Position numbers and translations under genes: made by a program
Notes under the pieces: model-generated
Database searches by the model: none
Told to the model about the DNA's origin: nothing
The model's input: only the letters and a program-made list of their open reading frames with translations
Shown: in pieces, positions 23,561 through 35,248 of the stretch
Position numbering within the stretch: the first letter of the stretch is position 1
Layout of the letters: each line of letters begins with the position of its first letter
Assembly (NCBI RefSeq): GCF_039555335.1
Contig: NC_092636.1
Location: 52,507,706 to 52,571,705 of the forward strand
From: Amphiura filiformis
Taxonomy: Eukaryota > Echinodermata > Ophiuroidea > Amphilepidida > Amphiuridae
Length of the DNA stretch: 64,000 nt
Reading direction: 5' to 3'

Positions 23561-23715
23561 AGGCATATAACCTGTTGAGTGTGACTCCCATCACAAAACT
23601 TGATGTTACAGCATCAACAGATGTTGAGACGTTTGTTTTGGATGGTAGCCTCTACTTTGCAGCATTGAATGGAAGTACAAATGAAACACAAAATGAAGTC
23701 AAGATATTTGCTTGG
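23561..23715 (+). CDS. Exon 6: EAR/EPTP blade 1, first part
   Basis: The acceptor TTAACAG and donor TGG|GTAGGT enclose 155 nt, phase 1 to 0. It encodes the start of the propeller: 'VETFVLDGSLYFAALN' followed by 'NEVKIFAW', the EAR pattern of F-x-x-x-G-x-x-Y-x-x-x-A and then [IV]-[YF]-x-W. EAR repeats form a seven-bladed propeller in LGI- and TSPEAR-type secreted proteins. Confidence 0.85.
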
Positions 23716-24673
23716 GTAGGTCTTATCTAGCAGTTTATTTTATGTATTTATTTATTTGGGAGGAGGGAGGAACTTTCAACAGGGTGATGGGGATGCTCGG
23801 CCACATTGACCCCTTTATTGTCTCAGCAGAGGTAGGAGACTATGTAATCACTTTTCTGTATGCATGTATGTATGTGATTTCAGGAAAATGTTGCTTGCAT
23901 CTTCCCTGTACAAAGTATAGGGAAATACACATTTTCAGGAAATGTTAAAGCAGTTTCAGGAAATTCTGTCAGTGCTTGTTTTCATCCCTGTGTATGTATG
24001 TGACAAAAGGTCTAGGGTTAGGGTACCAGCAAACTTTTGTACTAGCGAACCTTGGGATTAGCTAACCTTAAGACTAGTAGGGCACCTTGTTAAGACTAAC
24101 TGACATAAACTGATCTTCTTCAGGCCTGATTCTGTTTCAGTCGATCATTGGTTGTTTTGGCCATTTGAGCTGATGGAGCATATCTTCAATCTTCAACTTA
24201 ATCTGATAGATGTGTGCGTTATTGATCTGTATTTCAAATATGTAGATATTTACTAATTATCACACAAAGTAAATTACACAGGGGTGTATCCAGGATTGTT
24301 ACAGAGGGTGCACACACACACCTCTGGGTTTTCTGTAAAATCATGCAAAATAAGAAGCTTAATTTTTGCACATATCAGAACATACTCAGGCCAGCCCCTC
24401 AAGGTAGTAGCTCCCTGGATGCTCCCCTGGTATGTTTGATGTTTGCACTACTGGTCATCTAACAGCATTTCTGATTGGTTGATAACTTGAAATGCTCATT
24501 TCAATAGCCAATTATGACTAGGCTTTAAACTATTTATGGTCAAACTTGCATTTGCAGATGATCTTATTAACACCCTCCTTGATTGGTTCAAAATTGGACA
24601 TAGTATTCATTTTGGCCAATCAGCAGGTGGTTCTCAAGGGGTTAATGTGAATACACACGTCCCTTGTTTTCAG
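23716..24673. other. Intron 6, nothing seen
   Basis: AT-rich intron with short repeats such as 'ctaaccttaagactag'. No supported feature. Confidence 0.4.
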
Positions 24674-24791
24674 AATGATGCATCATCCAACCTGACTCTT
24701 ATACAGACCCTTGAAACTGAAGATGTTCATGACATTGTACCAATTAACATTGATGGCATCATGTATTTAGCTGTAGCAGAGAGTAAGCCAG
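24674..24791 (+). CDS. Exon 7: end of EAR blade 1 and start of blade 2
   Basis: The acceptor TTTTCAG and donor CCAG|GTGAGT enclose 118 nt, phase 0 to 1. It encodes 'NLTLIQTLET' (end of blade 1) and 'HDIVPINIDGIMYLAVAESK' (core of blade 2). The bases around its donor recur at 26293-26331, suggesting a local duplication of the exon end. Confidence 0.85.
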
Positions 24792-25398
24792 GTGAGTCTT
24801 TGTTTTAACTCCATGGGCTTTAAACTATATTTTTACATTTCCTTAAAGTTACTAACCTCATTCATAAGCGTCACTTTCATCTCTTCACTTTTCAAAACAA
24901 CACACAATTTTCCTCAAAAATAAACAATTTTTACGTTTTGCCTTTCCAAAAATCGATCAGGCTAAAACAGGATGACCAATAAAAGAAGTACGAATCACAA
25001 TCTGTGCAAATATGCTAGCGCGCAATACAAATATGGCGGCTGGCGCTCTCACAATTTATTTGACGCACAACACGGCGTGTGCGGAGGTTACTAATAATTT
25101 AAGCTGACGGCACGGAGGTCCACTGTTATTTATTTAAAATGAATAAAAATGATTGTATCGCATATCGCGTATATTAATGAGGTTATGAATAAGTATCAAA
25201 TTTGACATGTATCAATGTTGGTTTCAGATACTTAATATTAGACTTTTTGTGTTATCAGCCAGTTTTGTTGACCAATGTTTCAATGCATGTAATGTGTAAT
25301 ATTTGTTAATTTATATGTAAGTATTGCTATTTATTTTGCAAATTATAAATGTGAATTTGTTATTATTAACGTAACCTTTCACTATGCAACATGTTTTT

Positions 25399-25814
25399 AA
25401 TTCTCGCTATTCGCAATAAGGGCGCCGCCAGCGGTTTGCGATGTATCATGGGAAAAATCGTGATGTATCATGGGAAAGGTCGACATCAAGTCCAGCATAA
25501 TACGAATATTACCATGCTATTACATAGGAACACGTGACAATATTTTTAGTTTGTCAATATAACGGTATTACACGCAAATCGATAGAGAAAAATTAATTGT
25601 GCACATTTCAAATCACATTATTAAGTATTATTGAGTATCGATTCATGCGTGTAACACCTTTATTTTGACAAACTAAAAAATATTGTCACATGTTCCTATG
25701 TAATAGCATGGTAATATTCGTATTGCGCGGACTTGGATGTCGACCTTTTCCCATGATACAATACGATTACATCGCAAACCGCTGGCGGCGCCCTTATTGC
25801 GAATAGCGAGAATT
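25399..25814. mobile_element. Long-inverted-repeat MITE (416 bp)
   Basis: The ends AATTCTCGCTATTC and GAATAGCGAGAATT are exact complements, and pairing continues inward for over 150 bp per arm (for example 'aagggcgccgccagcggttt' against its complement). The phrase 'gatgtatcatgggaaa' is duplicated in the left arm. No target duplication was found. Intronic, non-coding. Confidence 0.85.
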
Positions 25815-25989
25815 GTAGAAGGTTGCCAATATGGAATTTTTAATTGAAATTTTTTTAAATATTTTCATTCACTAGAACAGAATTGCATAGACTATTTGCC
25901 TCCACTTTTAAGCCACTCCTACAAATTTCAAATATTTTTATGCTTTCATAAATAAGAGATGAGTACTTTTGCCTGTGAGCATTGCTCCG

Positions 25990-26190
25990 ACACAATTGAG
26001 CTTTTTCGGTGAATCCCATAATTCTTTGCGGTTAGACCTCAGATTTGGTCATTTGATGTCACACCGATGCCCACATTGTTTAGCGAATATCACTACTGCG
26101 CATTGCAAGTTGGTGCGATGTCAAATGACTACATCTGGGGTCTAGCTACAAGTAATTATGGGATTTACCAAAAGGTCAATTACCCTTGCT
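25990..26190. repeat. Palindromic repeat, about 200 bp
   Basis: 'aatcccataattctttgcgg' on the left pairs with 'aattatgggatt' on the right, and 'agacctcagatttggtcatt' pairs with 'aaatgactacatctggggtct'. The palindrome makes an open frame over this interval look coding, but most of it is mobile DNA. Confidence 0.7.
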
Positions 26191-26239
26191 CTCAGAATTG
26201 TGGATTTCTTTCTCAATTTGAATTTGCTAATTGTTCAGA

Positions 26240-26309
26240 GTTGCAGGCACGTGATGGTCATCATCGAGCACGTAGAAAAAGAGAAGTCTCCACTGAGAGT
26301 AATTCAGGT
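26240..26309 (+). CDS. Possible cassette exon with RARRKR furin-type site
   Basis: The acceptor GTTCAG after a T-rich stretch and the donor TCAG|GTGAGT would give 70 nt. From an incoming phase-1 G it reads as 'ELQARDGHHRARRKREVSTE' and ends 'SNS', leaving in phase 1. It would slot in frame between exons 7 and 8, putting a strong convertase site into a loop of propeller blade 2. It lies beside a palindrome and includes sequence resembling the end of exon 7, so it may be a chance open frame. Confidence 0.25.
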
Positions 26310-27955
26310 GAGTCTCTGTTTAATCCCATGGACACTACTGGCAGGACTTCATTTGTGAAAATTGCAGGAGCTCTGTTAATCACTCTCCTGAGTTTACTAA
26401 GGTGCTCAACAAGGAGCTCAATCTTTTAATATCTGTATTAAAACACAGGGATTCAAATAGTGAGGAGCCCAGTAAATCATACTCCTGAAATGTTGTTATG
26501 GAGAGCTAGCTGTAGGAGCTCTGGTGCAATCAGGCTCCTCAAAAATGAAGGTGTGTACTGACCAAATTATCTGCCTTAAAGAACCGTTTTGATTTGGTTA
26601 CCAAGAAGGCTATATCATATATTGAGCCAATCAGAGATATGGTAAGAAGTCAGTAGGGCTGAAGTTGATGAAGCTTAAAATTGCTGCAAGATCTACATTA
26701 GCTCTAATTTGATTGGTTACCAAGAATGATATATCATATATTGAGCCAGCAGAGATATGTTAAGAATAGTCAGTAAGGCTCAAGCGTAGGGGATTAATCT
26801 TAAACTTGCCAAAAGATCTAAAAGCTCTATTTTGATTGGTTACTCAGATGATTATATCATGTACTTAACCAATCAAGGGTACTGTAAGAAAGACATTAGT
26901 ACCCATGGGATAAAATTACAAGGTTTGTTGTAAAATATGCATGTTGTCATCACTGGTTGTGGTACTATGATTATCTTCTTCTCTTTTACAGCAGTCAAAA
27001 TATTTGAAGGTTACATTGATGTCATCAATAAGATTCGTAAAAAGTTAGGGATCAAGTCTTGACATACTTGGTGACTCTATGAAGCACAAGTCTGAACATT
27101 AAGTACAGGGGTACTGGGCACAGGAATCATCTCATATGCAGGTTATTTCTAGCTTGTTTTCTAGTCTCTTGTGTGGAACATCTCTTCTTGGTCTTGATGA
27201 GTTTCCATGAAGTGCATGTGGCTAAGACTGCTGCCCTCATTCGTCAACCTTCTGGATTGACGACTAAGAAAACTATGTGGAAAAAAAGTGACAGATTTTA
27301 CAACAGGATTCCTGTGGCATAGAGCCTGCGCAGTTGTGTCCAATTTGACCTTTTGACCGAGTTTGTTGGTTTTAGAACTTCAGAGCGCGATCTTGTCACA
27401 GCGACGCGGTACACGGGCGCCGCTAGTCAGTCGCGCTACGGCGCACAACCAAAGTCGCATTTAATATTTTCAGAAGTCCGTCACTTTATGGACTGTAAGA
27501 TAATCAGTCGTCACTACGAAGCATAACACAGTACATGCACAGTGTAGACGGCTGATTGGAATTAGTCTAGCATGTGGCTGCTGCATGAATCCAGTTTTGA
27601 TTGCAGTTGGTTGTGATTCAAGGTCATGTCTTGAAGAAGGATTTTCATCTCTTGTTTGATGATGAAGAAGTAGATAGATTCGAATTGTTTACACAGACAA
27701 TTATTGCTATTTATATGATATAGGTTCCAATAAGCCAAATTGTTTATCTTTTTAAAATAATGTTTTTATTAATGCAATTTATACATCTTTTGAACACCTG
27801 TCTTTCTAGAATCTTTGAGAAAAGGTGGCAGAACAGAAACAAGTTGATAGTTGGAAAAAAAAATAATGACTTTCCTTAAGTTACGGATTACTTGTGCAAT
27901 CTTGAATTCATCAGGTTTGATAAAAACAAAATATCACCTTTTTCTTCACCAACAG
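26310..27955. other. Intron 7 (3' part)
   Basis: It holds an imperfect tandem repeat (26588-26890). At 27000-27061 an acceptor-like CTTTTACAG is followed by 'VKIFEGYIDVINKIRKKLG' and a stop. This could be an alternative terminal exon or chance. Nothing else is supported. Confidence 0.4.
26588..26890. repeat. Imperfect tandem repeat, about 121-bp period, three copies
   Basis: 'gatttggttaccaagaaggctatatcatatattgagcca' recurs in diverged form near 26709 and 26832, each followed by an 'agagatatg.taaga' phrase. Confidence 0.6.
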
Positions 27956-28165
27956 GTTCTGAGTTTGTTCCTGGTACTGTCATTTATAAATTTGACCAAA
28001 CTTTGCAACAATTTGAGCATGTTCAGAGATTATGGACTACAGGTGCTCGACTGGTTACAAGTTTAGAAATTGAAGGTGATCCATGTTTGGTGATTGGTGC
28101 GGCGTATTCTACAGTGGGAAGTGATGGCTTATTACAGGAGATGTCGGCTGCCTACTTGTGGCTAG
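27956..28165 (+). CDS. Exon 8: EAR blade 2 end and blade 3
   Basis: The acceptor CACCAACAG and donor CTAG|GTAAAA enclose 210 nt, phase 1-1. 'GTVIYKFDQTLQQFEHVQRL' completes blade 2. 'GARLVTSLEIEGDPCLVIGA' is the core of blade 3, followed by 'SAAYLWL', the Y-x-W strand completed in the next exon. Confidence 0.9.
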
Positions 28166-28985
28166 GTAAAAATGATAAGTTTTTGTATTTTTATGTTTCA
28201 CTGGTGTGTAACAGGACAGATTCTAACGTATGTTTATTGATATTTCATTATATAGAAATTGGTAGGATAGCAGTTGCCAGAAAATTTGTAGAAGTGGCTG
28301 AAAATATATTGTAAAATGCAATAAATTACCAAAATTGTCACAAAAATACTGTATTGTCATTTCTTGTTTAATTAGTGCAATTGAAGGCTCTTTTTGTACC
28401 CAGAAATGCTTTCATGTGTTGGTAATGCTAAACATATAACTTGTAGAAATAGTGTGACATTTGCTTGGACTTGCTCTGTAGCTCCCAGAAAGACAAAATT
28501 ATTTATTCTGCATGTTGTGTTACCAATACACAGCACTGATTTTTAATATATATTCTATTGAATGAATCTATTTTTGTTTTCTTCCAATTTGGCTAAAACA
28601 CTGCACCAATTTTAATTTCTTATGTTATCCATAGAATTCATAAGGTATATTCAGAGATCTTTTAACTAAAGACACTCTGTATGAACGGCCTATGTACCAT
28701 GCATGCATGTACACCGAAGTTGAGGACAGCAAAAATGTGATTCTTAATAAGATTAATAATCCATGACGTGATGCAGAACCAATGACAGAACAGAGTTTTG
28801 CCTAGTCTCGGACCAGACTGTATGTCAGGACCGGCACAACTCGTTGTGTAGAAGACCAGCACGGGTTTGCACGATAATGTATTAATTTATTAAAAATCAC
28901 ATCCATATATGGTATGTGTACTGTCATATATGGTTATGTGTAGGCCTACTGTCCTCAAACTAGCAGCGGAGTGTCGCTGGCCTGG
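28166..28985. other. Intron 8 (5' part), nothing seen
   Basis: AT-rich, no supported feature. Confidence 0.4.
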
Positions 28986-29136
28986 TATATTGCTGATCGC
29001 AATTGTTAGGCAAACATCATGCATGCTGGGAATGAAAAGGGCTCAAAGCTATCAAATTCATCATCGACAATGGCAAATTTGAGCCCATTTCATTCCCAGC
29101 ATGCATCATCTTTGCCTATCAACTATCAGCAATATA
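28986..29136. repeat. Palindromic MITE-like element (151 bp)
   Basis: The ends TATATTGCTGAT and ATCAGCAATATA are complementary. Pairing continues through 'catgcatgctgggaatgaaa' and 'tttcattcccagcatgca' to a loop of about 30 nt. It creates an apparent start of a long open frame that is not coding. Confidence 0.8.
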
Positions 29137-29229
29137 CAGGATTGCAAGGTACAGATTTTAAATTCTTTTGTTTTGTATCAAATTGCTGTGTTGCATACAA
29201 AATGTTCCAGTTCCAAATTGTGTACAATA

Positions 29230-29510
29230 CATGTATCCGGTCGACTCATGTTCACATTGTTGTGGGTTTGAATCAGGGCCAATATGTTGTGTTCTTGGGA
29301 AATACACTTAATCTTGCTTGTCCCATGCCACCCAGGTGTAAAATGGTGATCGAACTATTAAAGGATAGTCATATTGGTGCCATTATTGTTATGTTGGCAG
29401 CCACATGGTGTGGTATATCCTTTAGTGGCAGTAGAATGAATGTGAAGCACTTTGATAACTGTTCTAAAGGTGCTGTTGAAACGGCAATAAATACCTACAT
29501 TTACCTATAT
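29230..29510 (+). repeat. SINE (tRNA-type head, conserved body)
   Basis: A B-box-like 'GTGGGTTTGAATCAGGGCC' is followed by 'tgtgttcttgggaaatacac' and 'cccatgccacccaggtgtaa'. Near the end comes 'gaatgtgaagcactttgata'. These lines resemble conserved phrases I recall from animal SINE bodies and tails. It lies in intron 8 on the + strand. Confidence 0.6.
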
Positions 29511-29947
29511 ATTTATCCATGGGAGACACTCAACTGTAATTTTGGTAGGGGTGTGCAGCACAAAGTGATAAAACTTGGGAACTGTGGACTGTTTTGGGGC
29601 AAAATAGGAGCTTCTGAACTGAAATTGCAACATTATTTTTTTGGTCTGGTGAACTAAAATAGGGCCAAATTCAAGTATGTGGAGCTAAGAAATTCCTTTT
29701 TTCTTCTTCAAATTTTAGCTTAAGAGCTGTATTTTGTGAACATAAGCTTAAGAAGAGGAGCATGTCCCCAGATTTGACCCTTGACTGCCACACATACCAG
29801 TACCACCATTACATTTGAGTTTCAACTCTGGGGTTATTTATTTACCCTGAGAGCTCAAAATAGTAATTATCCAAACCATCACAAAATATGCAAATAACAA
29901 TTGTAATGAAACTATTTTCCTGTTCTGCAATTGCTTCACTTTAACAG

Positions 29948-30229
29948 GTGGACATTTTGATCAGTTTGCCTCATTTCCCACCCACGGCGTAACAGATATC
30001 CTTGCCTTTGAACTTCACAATCGTCAATATCTAGCTATTGCCAACTATGCAGATATCAGCAGTAATGTCAACATTAATTCAGAAATCCTCATCTACAACA
30101 ACCATCTACATGATTTGACACATTTTCAGTTTATAGAAACCAAAGGAGCAAAGGATTGGGAGTACTTTGGTTCTGGGACGAGTCGTCATCGAGAGCATTT
30201 TTTAGCGGTTGTAAACAATCCCAACAATG
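29948..30229 (+). CDS. Exon 9: EAR blades 3 end, 4 and 5 start
   Basis: The acceptor TTTAACAG and donor AATG|GTAAGT enclose 282 nt, phase 1-1. 'GHFDQFASFPT' closes blade 3. 'HGVTDILAFELHNRQYLAIA' and 'SEILIYNNHLHDLTHFQFIE' form blade 4. 'KGAKDWEYFGSG' to 'HFLAVVNNP' starts blade 5. Confidence 0.9.
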
Positions 30230-31100
30230 GTAAGTTTAAAAATTTTATGTCCATATAGCCTTACCAATGTCTAATACATGTACGATATAAATTTAACTTT
30301 GTCAAATAGTATTTTTAATAGATACAAGGCCTTGTTCAGACTTTTATTCAATGTTGAATACTTCAGAAAATATTTATTTTAAACCATTTTTATCTTCTAA
30401 TGAATGTTGCAAGATATTTGCCATTGAATATTTTATGTTGAATAATATCGCCACCAAATACATGACATCAAGTACCAATTTGATCAACAAACATTCATTA
30501 GAACTATAACCAATATGTGTTGCATCAAATAAGCAATGTAGAATATAGAATAGGCCCTAATTCATACTGGGAAAATTTGGTCACCATAAGAATATAATCA
30601 GAAAGATATTGGTCACAAATATAACCAAATCAAAACATTTTCCACCCTGATGTGGCAGTGACATCAGTGCACATTTCATTGGGTGTAGTTTCAAACTGCT
30701 AGCATTCCCCCAAAGCGCTGATGTACACACACGCGCATGTAAAGATACTGCATAGATGCGCTCGCGAAACAGCTGCATCAACTCGTTGACATCACTGCCA
30801 CATCAGGGTTTAAAATAGTATTGTCACAATATCCAGCAGCCCTGATGAGAAGTTTATTTAGGGAGGACTTAAAAACTCACCTGCTGGTCGATGGCTGGCA
30901 CCCTGGCAGAACTATCTGTTCAACTGCATTCTATTGTTTTAACAAGTGAAACCAGGTCTGCCTGGGCACCAGCGCTCGACCGATGGTTGAGTTTTGAAGC
31001 CATCCCTGACCTATTATTTGTTGAAGTATGAAAGATTCTACTTGTAAACATTCACATGTGTCATATTTAGTCTGTTTTGTTTTATGTCATTTACTTGTAG
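30230..31100. other. Intron 9, nothing seen
   Basis: Phrases 'catcagtgcaca' and 'gatgtggcagtgacatcagt' near 30650 and 'gttgacatcactgccacatc' near 30785 hint at an old inverted repeat. No gene seen. Confidence 0.4.
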
Positions 31101-31389
31101 ATGAACAATACACATCAATGATTTACAAGTACTTTGATGGTAGATTTGTACCATTCCAATGCATTGACACAATCGGAGCAGTGCGTTGGCATGCAGTCAC
31201 AGATGAGGATAATGATCTACTGTTGTTGGTGCTTGCCACTGCATATGGAGTGCATTTCTATGGATATGATGGATGGTGGTTTAAACAAACAGATCACCAG
31301 TATTCCCTGGGCGGCCCCAGCTTTGGATTTGTCTCTATGCTGTGGGATGATAAATATTTACTTGGTGTCGCTGAAGGATCCAGTGATAG
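31101..31389 (+). CDS. Exon 10: EAR blades 5 end, 6 and 7 start
   Basis: The acceptor TTACTTGTAG and donor GATAG|GTAGGA enclose 289 nt, phase 1 to 2. 'TSMIYKYFDGRFVPFQCIDT' closes blade 5. 'NDLLLLVLATAYGVHFYGYD' is blade 6. 'FGFVSMLWDDKYLLGVAEGS' opens blade 7. With the earlier exons this gives exactly seven EAR repeats. Confidence 0.9.
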
Positions 31390-32587
31390 GTAGGAATATG
31401 AGGGTGGGTAGGGCACAGTGTCGACACCAAGTATTATAAATATAAACTTAATACTCCGTTGGTGAGCGACGGGCGATTGGTATTTCACCAAACGCAAGAA
31501 AAGGAGTCCTATCTGATTGGCTAGAAATCGATCGCTAGATCGCTCAGTGGTGGAGTACAAACTCAAAATTGAGAGATGTATTTAATTTGATTGAAATCAA
31601 TATTCTATTATTGACGCAGATAAAGAAAGTGGTATAGTGTGTCGATAATGTACATTGTATTATAGATACAGCACCTGGATCTTACACAGGTTCCTTTATA
31701 TAATTCATTTCTCAAACAGTTGAATATATCACAATTTTTGCTTTTGATTTCAAAATTGTTACTTATAAAATGCAGTAAAATATATCCACAGCAAACAGCA
31801 GTCCCCGCTAATTAGTGTATTGCATTTTGAGTTAGTGTATTGGAAACAAAACCTGGGTCTTACCTGAAAACAAATCAAATTTTCTTGTAATAGCAACACC
31901 ATATGTGGTACTGATCATGCGCAAATCGTAGAATAGAAACTCTGCGGCAGGCTCTGTGGTATCTCATATCGTGTAAATGGTATGCTTAGCCTGAGTCGCT
32001 CGGCCTATCTCGAACAAAATCGCCATGCGTAACTTTTGAAAAATGAGAGGATTCGTTGTACTATCACAGCAATTTTTGACACAAAGATATAGGGATGATG
32101 ACGCTGTGTAGGGGGTGACCCCAGACAAATGAAAACCAAGACAACCAACTTTGGTGCACGTAGTGAAGTCAACACTGCATAGCAACATTGAAATCGCAAT
32201 GTTCTTTCGCCTCCGCTTCATATCTTTGCATATAGCACAAATTTTGGCAAGGACGCAAACAAGTAGACATGTTCACGTCTGCGCAACATTTTGCATTTGA
32301 CGAGGGTGATAATAGCGCAGCAATTATGCAAACGAGCGTGTCTTTCTCTCCAGACATGAACACGTTATTTCTAGTAACTCCGACCACCAGACCAAAATCG
32401 GATACGTGGCTTCACCTACTGCCATGGTTAGGATAGGCACTCATAAGTCTAGGTGATATGTCTATGGGGGTGACAGAGTATGTATCAAAAACAATGCAAC
32501 TGTCATCACACAAGCCCATTCATAAGGACTAAATTTTGATAATGTATTTGTCGATATATTACATGTGATTTGTTTGTACCAATACAG
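31390..32587. other. Intron 10, nothing firm
   Basis: Diverged inverted phrases near 31450-31556 ('atactccgttggtgagcga' against 'gatcgctcagtggtggagta') suggest a small palindromic element. The rest shows no feature. Confidence 0.4.
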
Positions 32588-32826
32588 AAACAACCTAATT
32601 GAGTTAACCTTCACAGAGCATAACCCATTAGAAAAAAGGCATCAAGAGGTAGCAGCAATGTGTAACACCAATATGGAGCGATTGGCAAACTTGACCCATG
32701 ACCAAGAAGTAATAAGGAATGAGACTAGTAACCTGGTGTATATCAACTCAGAAGAACCACAGATCATAACAGGGAACATAACACTTGCAACAAATGTCAC
32801 TGTTGAAGATATAGTGGTTGATAAAG
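32588..32826 (+). CDS. Exon 11: propeller exit, linker and first IDG module (parent of the array)
   Basis: The acceptor AATACAG and donor AAAG|GTAAGT enclose 239 nt, phase 2 to 1. 'NNLIELTF' closes the last blade, and a charged linker 'EKRHQEVAAMCNTNMERL' follows. The segment 'SNLVYINSEEPQIITGNITL' leads to 'ATNVTVEDIVVDK', an IDG-type module with three N-glycosylation sequons (NET, NIT, NVT). Its last 118 bases are the start of the 146-bp tandem array. Using the first donor and the next good acceptor (47451) keeps the frame. Confidence 0.85.
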
Positions 32827-35248
32827 GTAAGTCCATTTGAATACACAGAAACAAGTAATGAGGAATGAGACTAGTAACCTGGTGTATATCAACTCAGAAG
32901 AACCACAGATCATAACAGGGAACATAACACTTGCAACAAATGTCACTGTTGAAGATATAGTGGTTGATAAAGGTGAGTCCATTTGAATACACAGAAACAA
33001 GTAATGAGGAATGAGACCAGTAACCTGGTGTATATCAACTCAGATGAACCACAGATCATAACAGGGAACATAACACTTGCAACAAATGTCACTGTTGAAG
33101 ATATAGTGGTTGATAAAGGTGAGTCCATTTGAATACACAGAAACAAGTAATGAGGAATGAGACTAGTAACCTGGTGTATATCAACTCAGAAGAACCACAG
33201 ATCATAACAGGGAACATAACACTTGCAACAAATGTCGCTGTTGAAGATATAGTGGTTGATAAAGGTGAGTCCATTTGAATACACAGAAACAAGTAATGAG
33301 GAATGAGACCAGTAACCTGGTGTATATCAACTCAGAAGAACCACAGATTATAACAGGGAACATAACACTTGCAACAAATGTCACCGTTGAAGATATAGTG
33401 GTTGATAAAGGTAAGTCCATTTGAATACACAGAAACAAGTAATGAGGAATGAGACCAGTAACCTGGTGTATATCAACTCAGAAGAACCACAGATCATAAC
33501 AGGGAACATAACACTTGCAACAAATGTCACTGTTGAAGATATAGTGGTTGATAAAGGTGAGTCCATTTGAATACACAGAAACAAGTAATGAGGAATGAGA
33601 CTAGTAACCTGGTGTATATCAACTCAGAAGAACCACAGATCATAACAGGGAACATAACACTTGCAACAAATGTCACTGTTGAAGATATAGTGGTTGATAA
33701 AGGTGAGTCCATTTGAATACACAGAAACAAGTAATGAGGAATGAGACTAGTAACCTGGTGTATATCAACTCAGAAGAACCACAGATCATAACAGGGAACA
33801 TAACACTTGCAACAAATGTCACTGTTGAAGATATAGTGGTTGATAAAGGTGAGTCCATTTGAATACACAGAAACAAGTAATGAGGAATGAGACCAGTAAC
33901 CTGGTGTATATCAACTCAGATGAACCACAGATTATAACAGGGAACATAACACTTGCAACAAATGTCACTGTTGAAGATATAGTGGTTGATAAAGGTGAGT
34001 CCATTTGAATACACAGAAACAAGTAATGAGGAATGAGACCAGTAACCTGGTGTATATCAACTCAGATGAACCACAGATTATAACAGGGAACATAACACTT
34101 GCAACAAATGTCACTGTTGAAGATATAGTGGTTGATAAAGGTGAGTCCATTTGAATACACAGAAACAAGTAATGAGGAATGAGACCAGTAACCTGGTGTA
34201 TATCAACTCAGAAGAACCACAGATCATAACAGGGAACATAACACTTGCAACAAATGTCACTGTTGAAGATATAGTGGTTGATAAAGGTGAGTCCATTTGA
34301 ATACACAGAAACAAGTAATGAGGAATGAGACTAGTAACCTGGTGTATATCAACTCAGAAGAACCACAGATCATAACAGGGAACATAACACTTGCAACAAA
34401 TGTCACTGTTGAAGATATAGTGGTTGATAAAGGTGAGTCCATTTGAATACACAGAAACAAGTAATGAGGAATGAGACTAGTAACCTGGTGTATATCAACT
34501 CAGAAGAACCACAGATTATAACAGGGAACATAACACTTGCAACAAATGTCACTGTTGAAGATATAGTGGTTGATAAAGGTGAGTCCATTTGAATACACAG
34601 AAACAAGTAATGAGGAATGAGACTAGTAACCTGGTGTATATCAACTCAGAAGAACCACAGATTATAACAGGGAACATAACACTTGCAACAAATGTCACTG
34701 TTGAAGATATAGTGGTTGATAAAGGTGAGTCCATTTGAATACACAGAAACAAGTAATGAGGAATGAGACCAGTAACCTGGTGTATATCAACTCAGAAGAA
34801 CCACAGATCATAACAGGGAACATAACACTTGCAACAAATGTCACTGTTGAAGATATAGTGGTTGATAAAGGTGAGTCCATTTGAATACACAGAAACAAGT
34901 AATGAGGAATGAGACTAGTAACCTGGTGTATATCAACTCAGAAGAACCACAGATCATAACAGGGAACATAACACTTGCAACAAATGTCACTGTTGAAGAT
35001 ATAGTGGTTGATAAAGGTGAGTCCATTTGAATACACAGAAACAAGTAATGAGGAATGAGACCAGTAACCTGGTGTATATCAACTCAGAAGAACCACAGAT
35101 TATAACAGGGAACATAACACTTGCAACAAATGTCACCGTTGAAGATATAGTGGTTGATAAAGGTAAGTCCATTTGAATACACAGAAACAAGTAATGAGGA
35201 ATGAGACCAGTAACCTGGTGTATATCAACTCAGAAGAACCACAGATTA
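32709..35248 (+). repeat. 146-bp tandem array, block 1 (17 full units + part)
   Basis: Units begin at 32709 and recur every 146 bp without a single indel to 35191. The last is cut at 35248 by an inserted element. Each unit is 117 nt of module-coding sequence ending GATAAAG plus a 29-nt spacer, from GTRAGTCCATTTGAATACAC to AAACAAG. Each unit therefore carries a good 5' splice site (GTGAGT or GTAAGT). Read straight through, the spacer gives a TGA stop in the coding frame. Differences between units are few and often synonymous (act/acc, atc/att), with gaa/gat and gca/aca changes. The low divergence implies recent expansion or gene conversion, or possibly an assembly artefact. Confidence 0.95.

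Noticed and set aside
26067-26429. 120-codon frame with a hydrophobic C-terminal tail
   Set aside because: Its first half lies in a palindromic repeat and it has no fitting acceptor in phase. Only the short internal segment 26240-26309 remains possible as an exon.
29019-29657. 212-codon frame
   Set aside because: It starts inside a 151-bp palindrome and runs through a SINE. It has no domain or composition typical of a protein.
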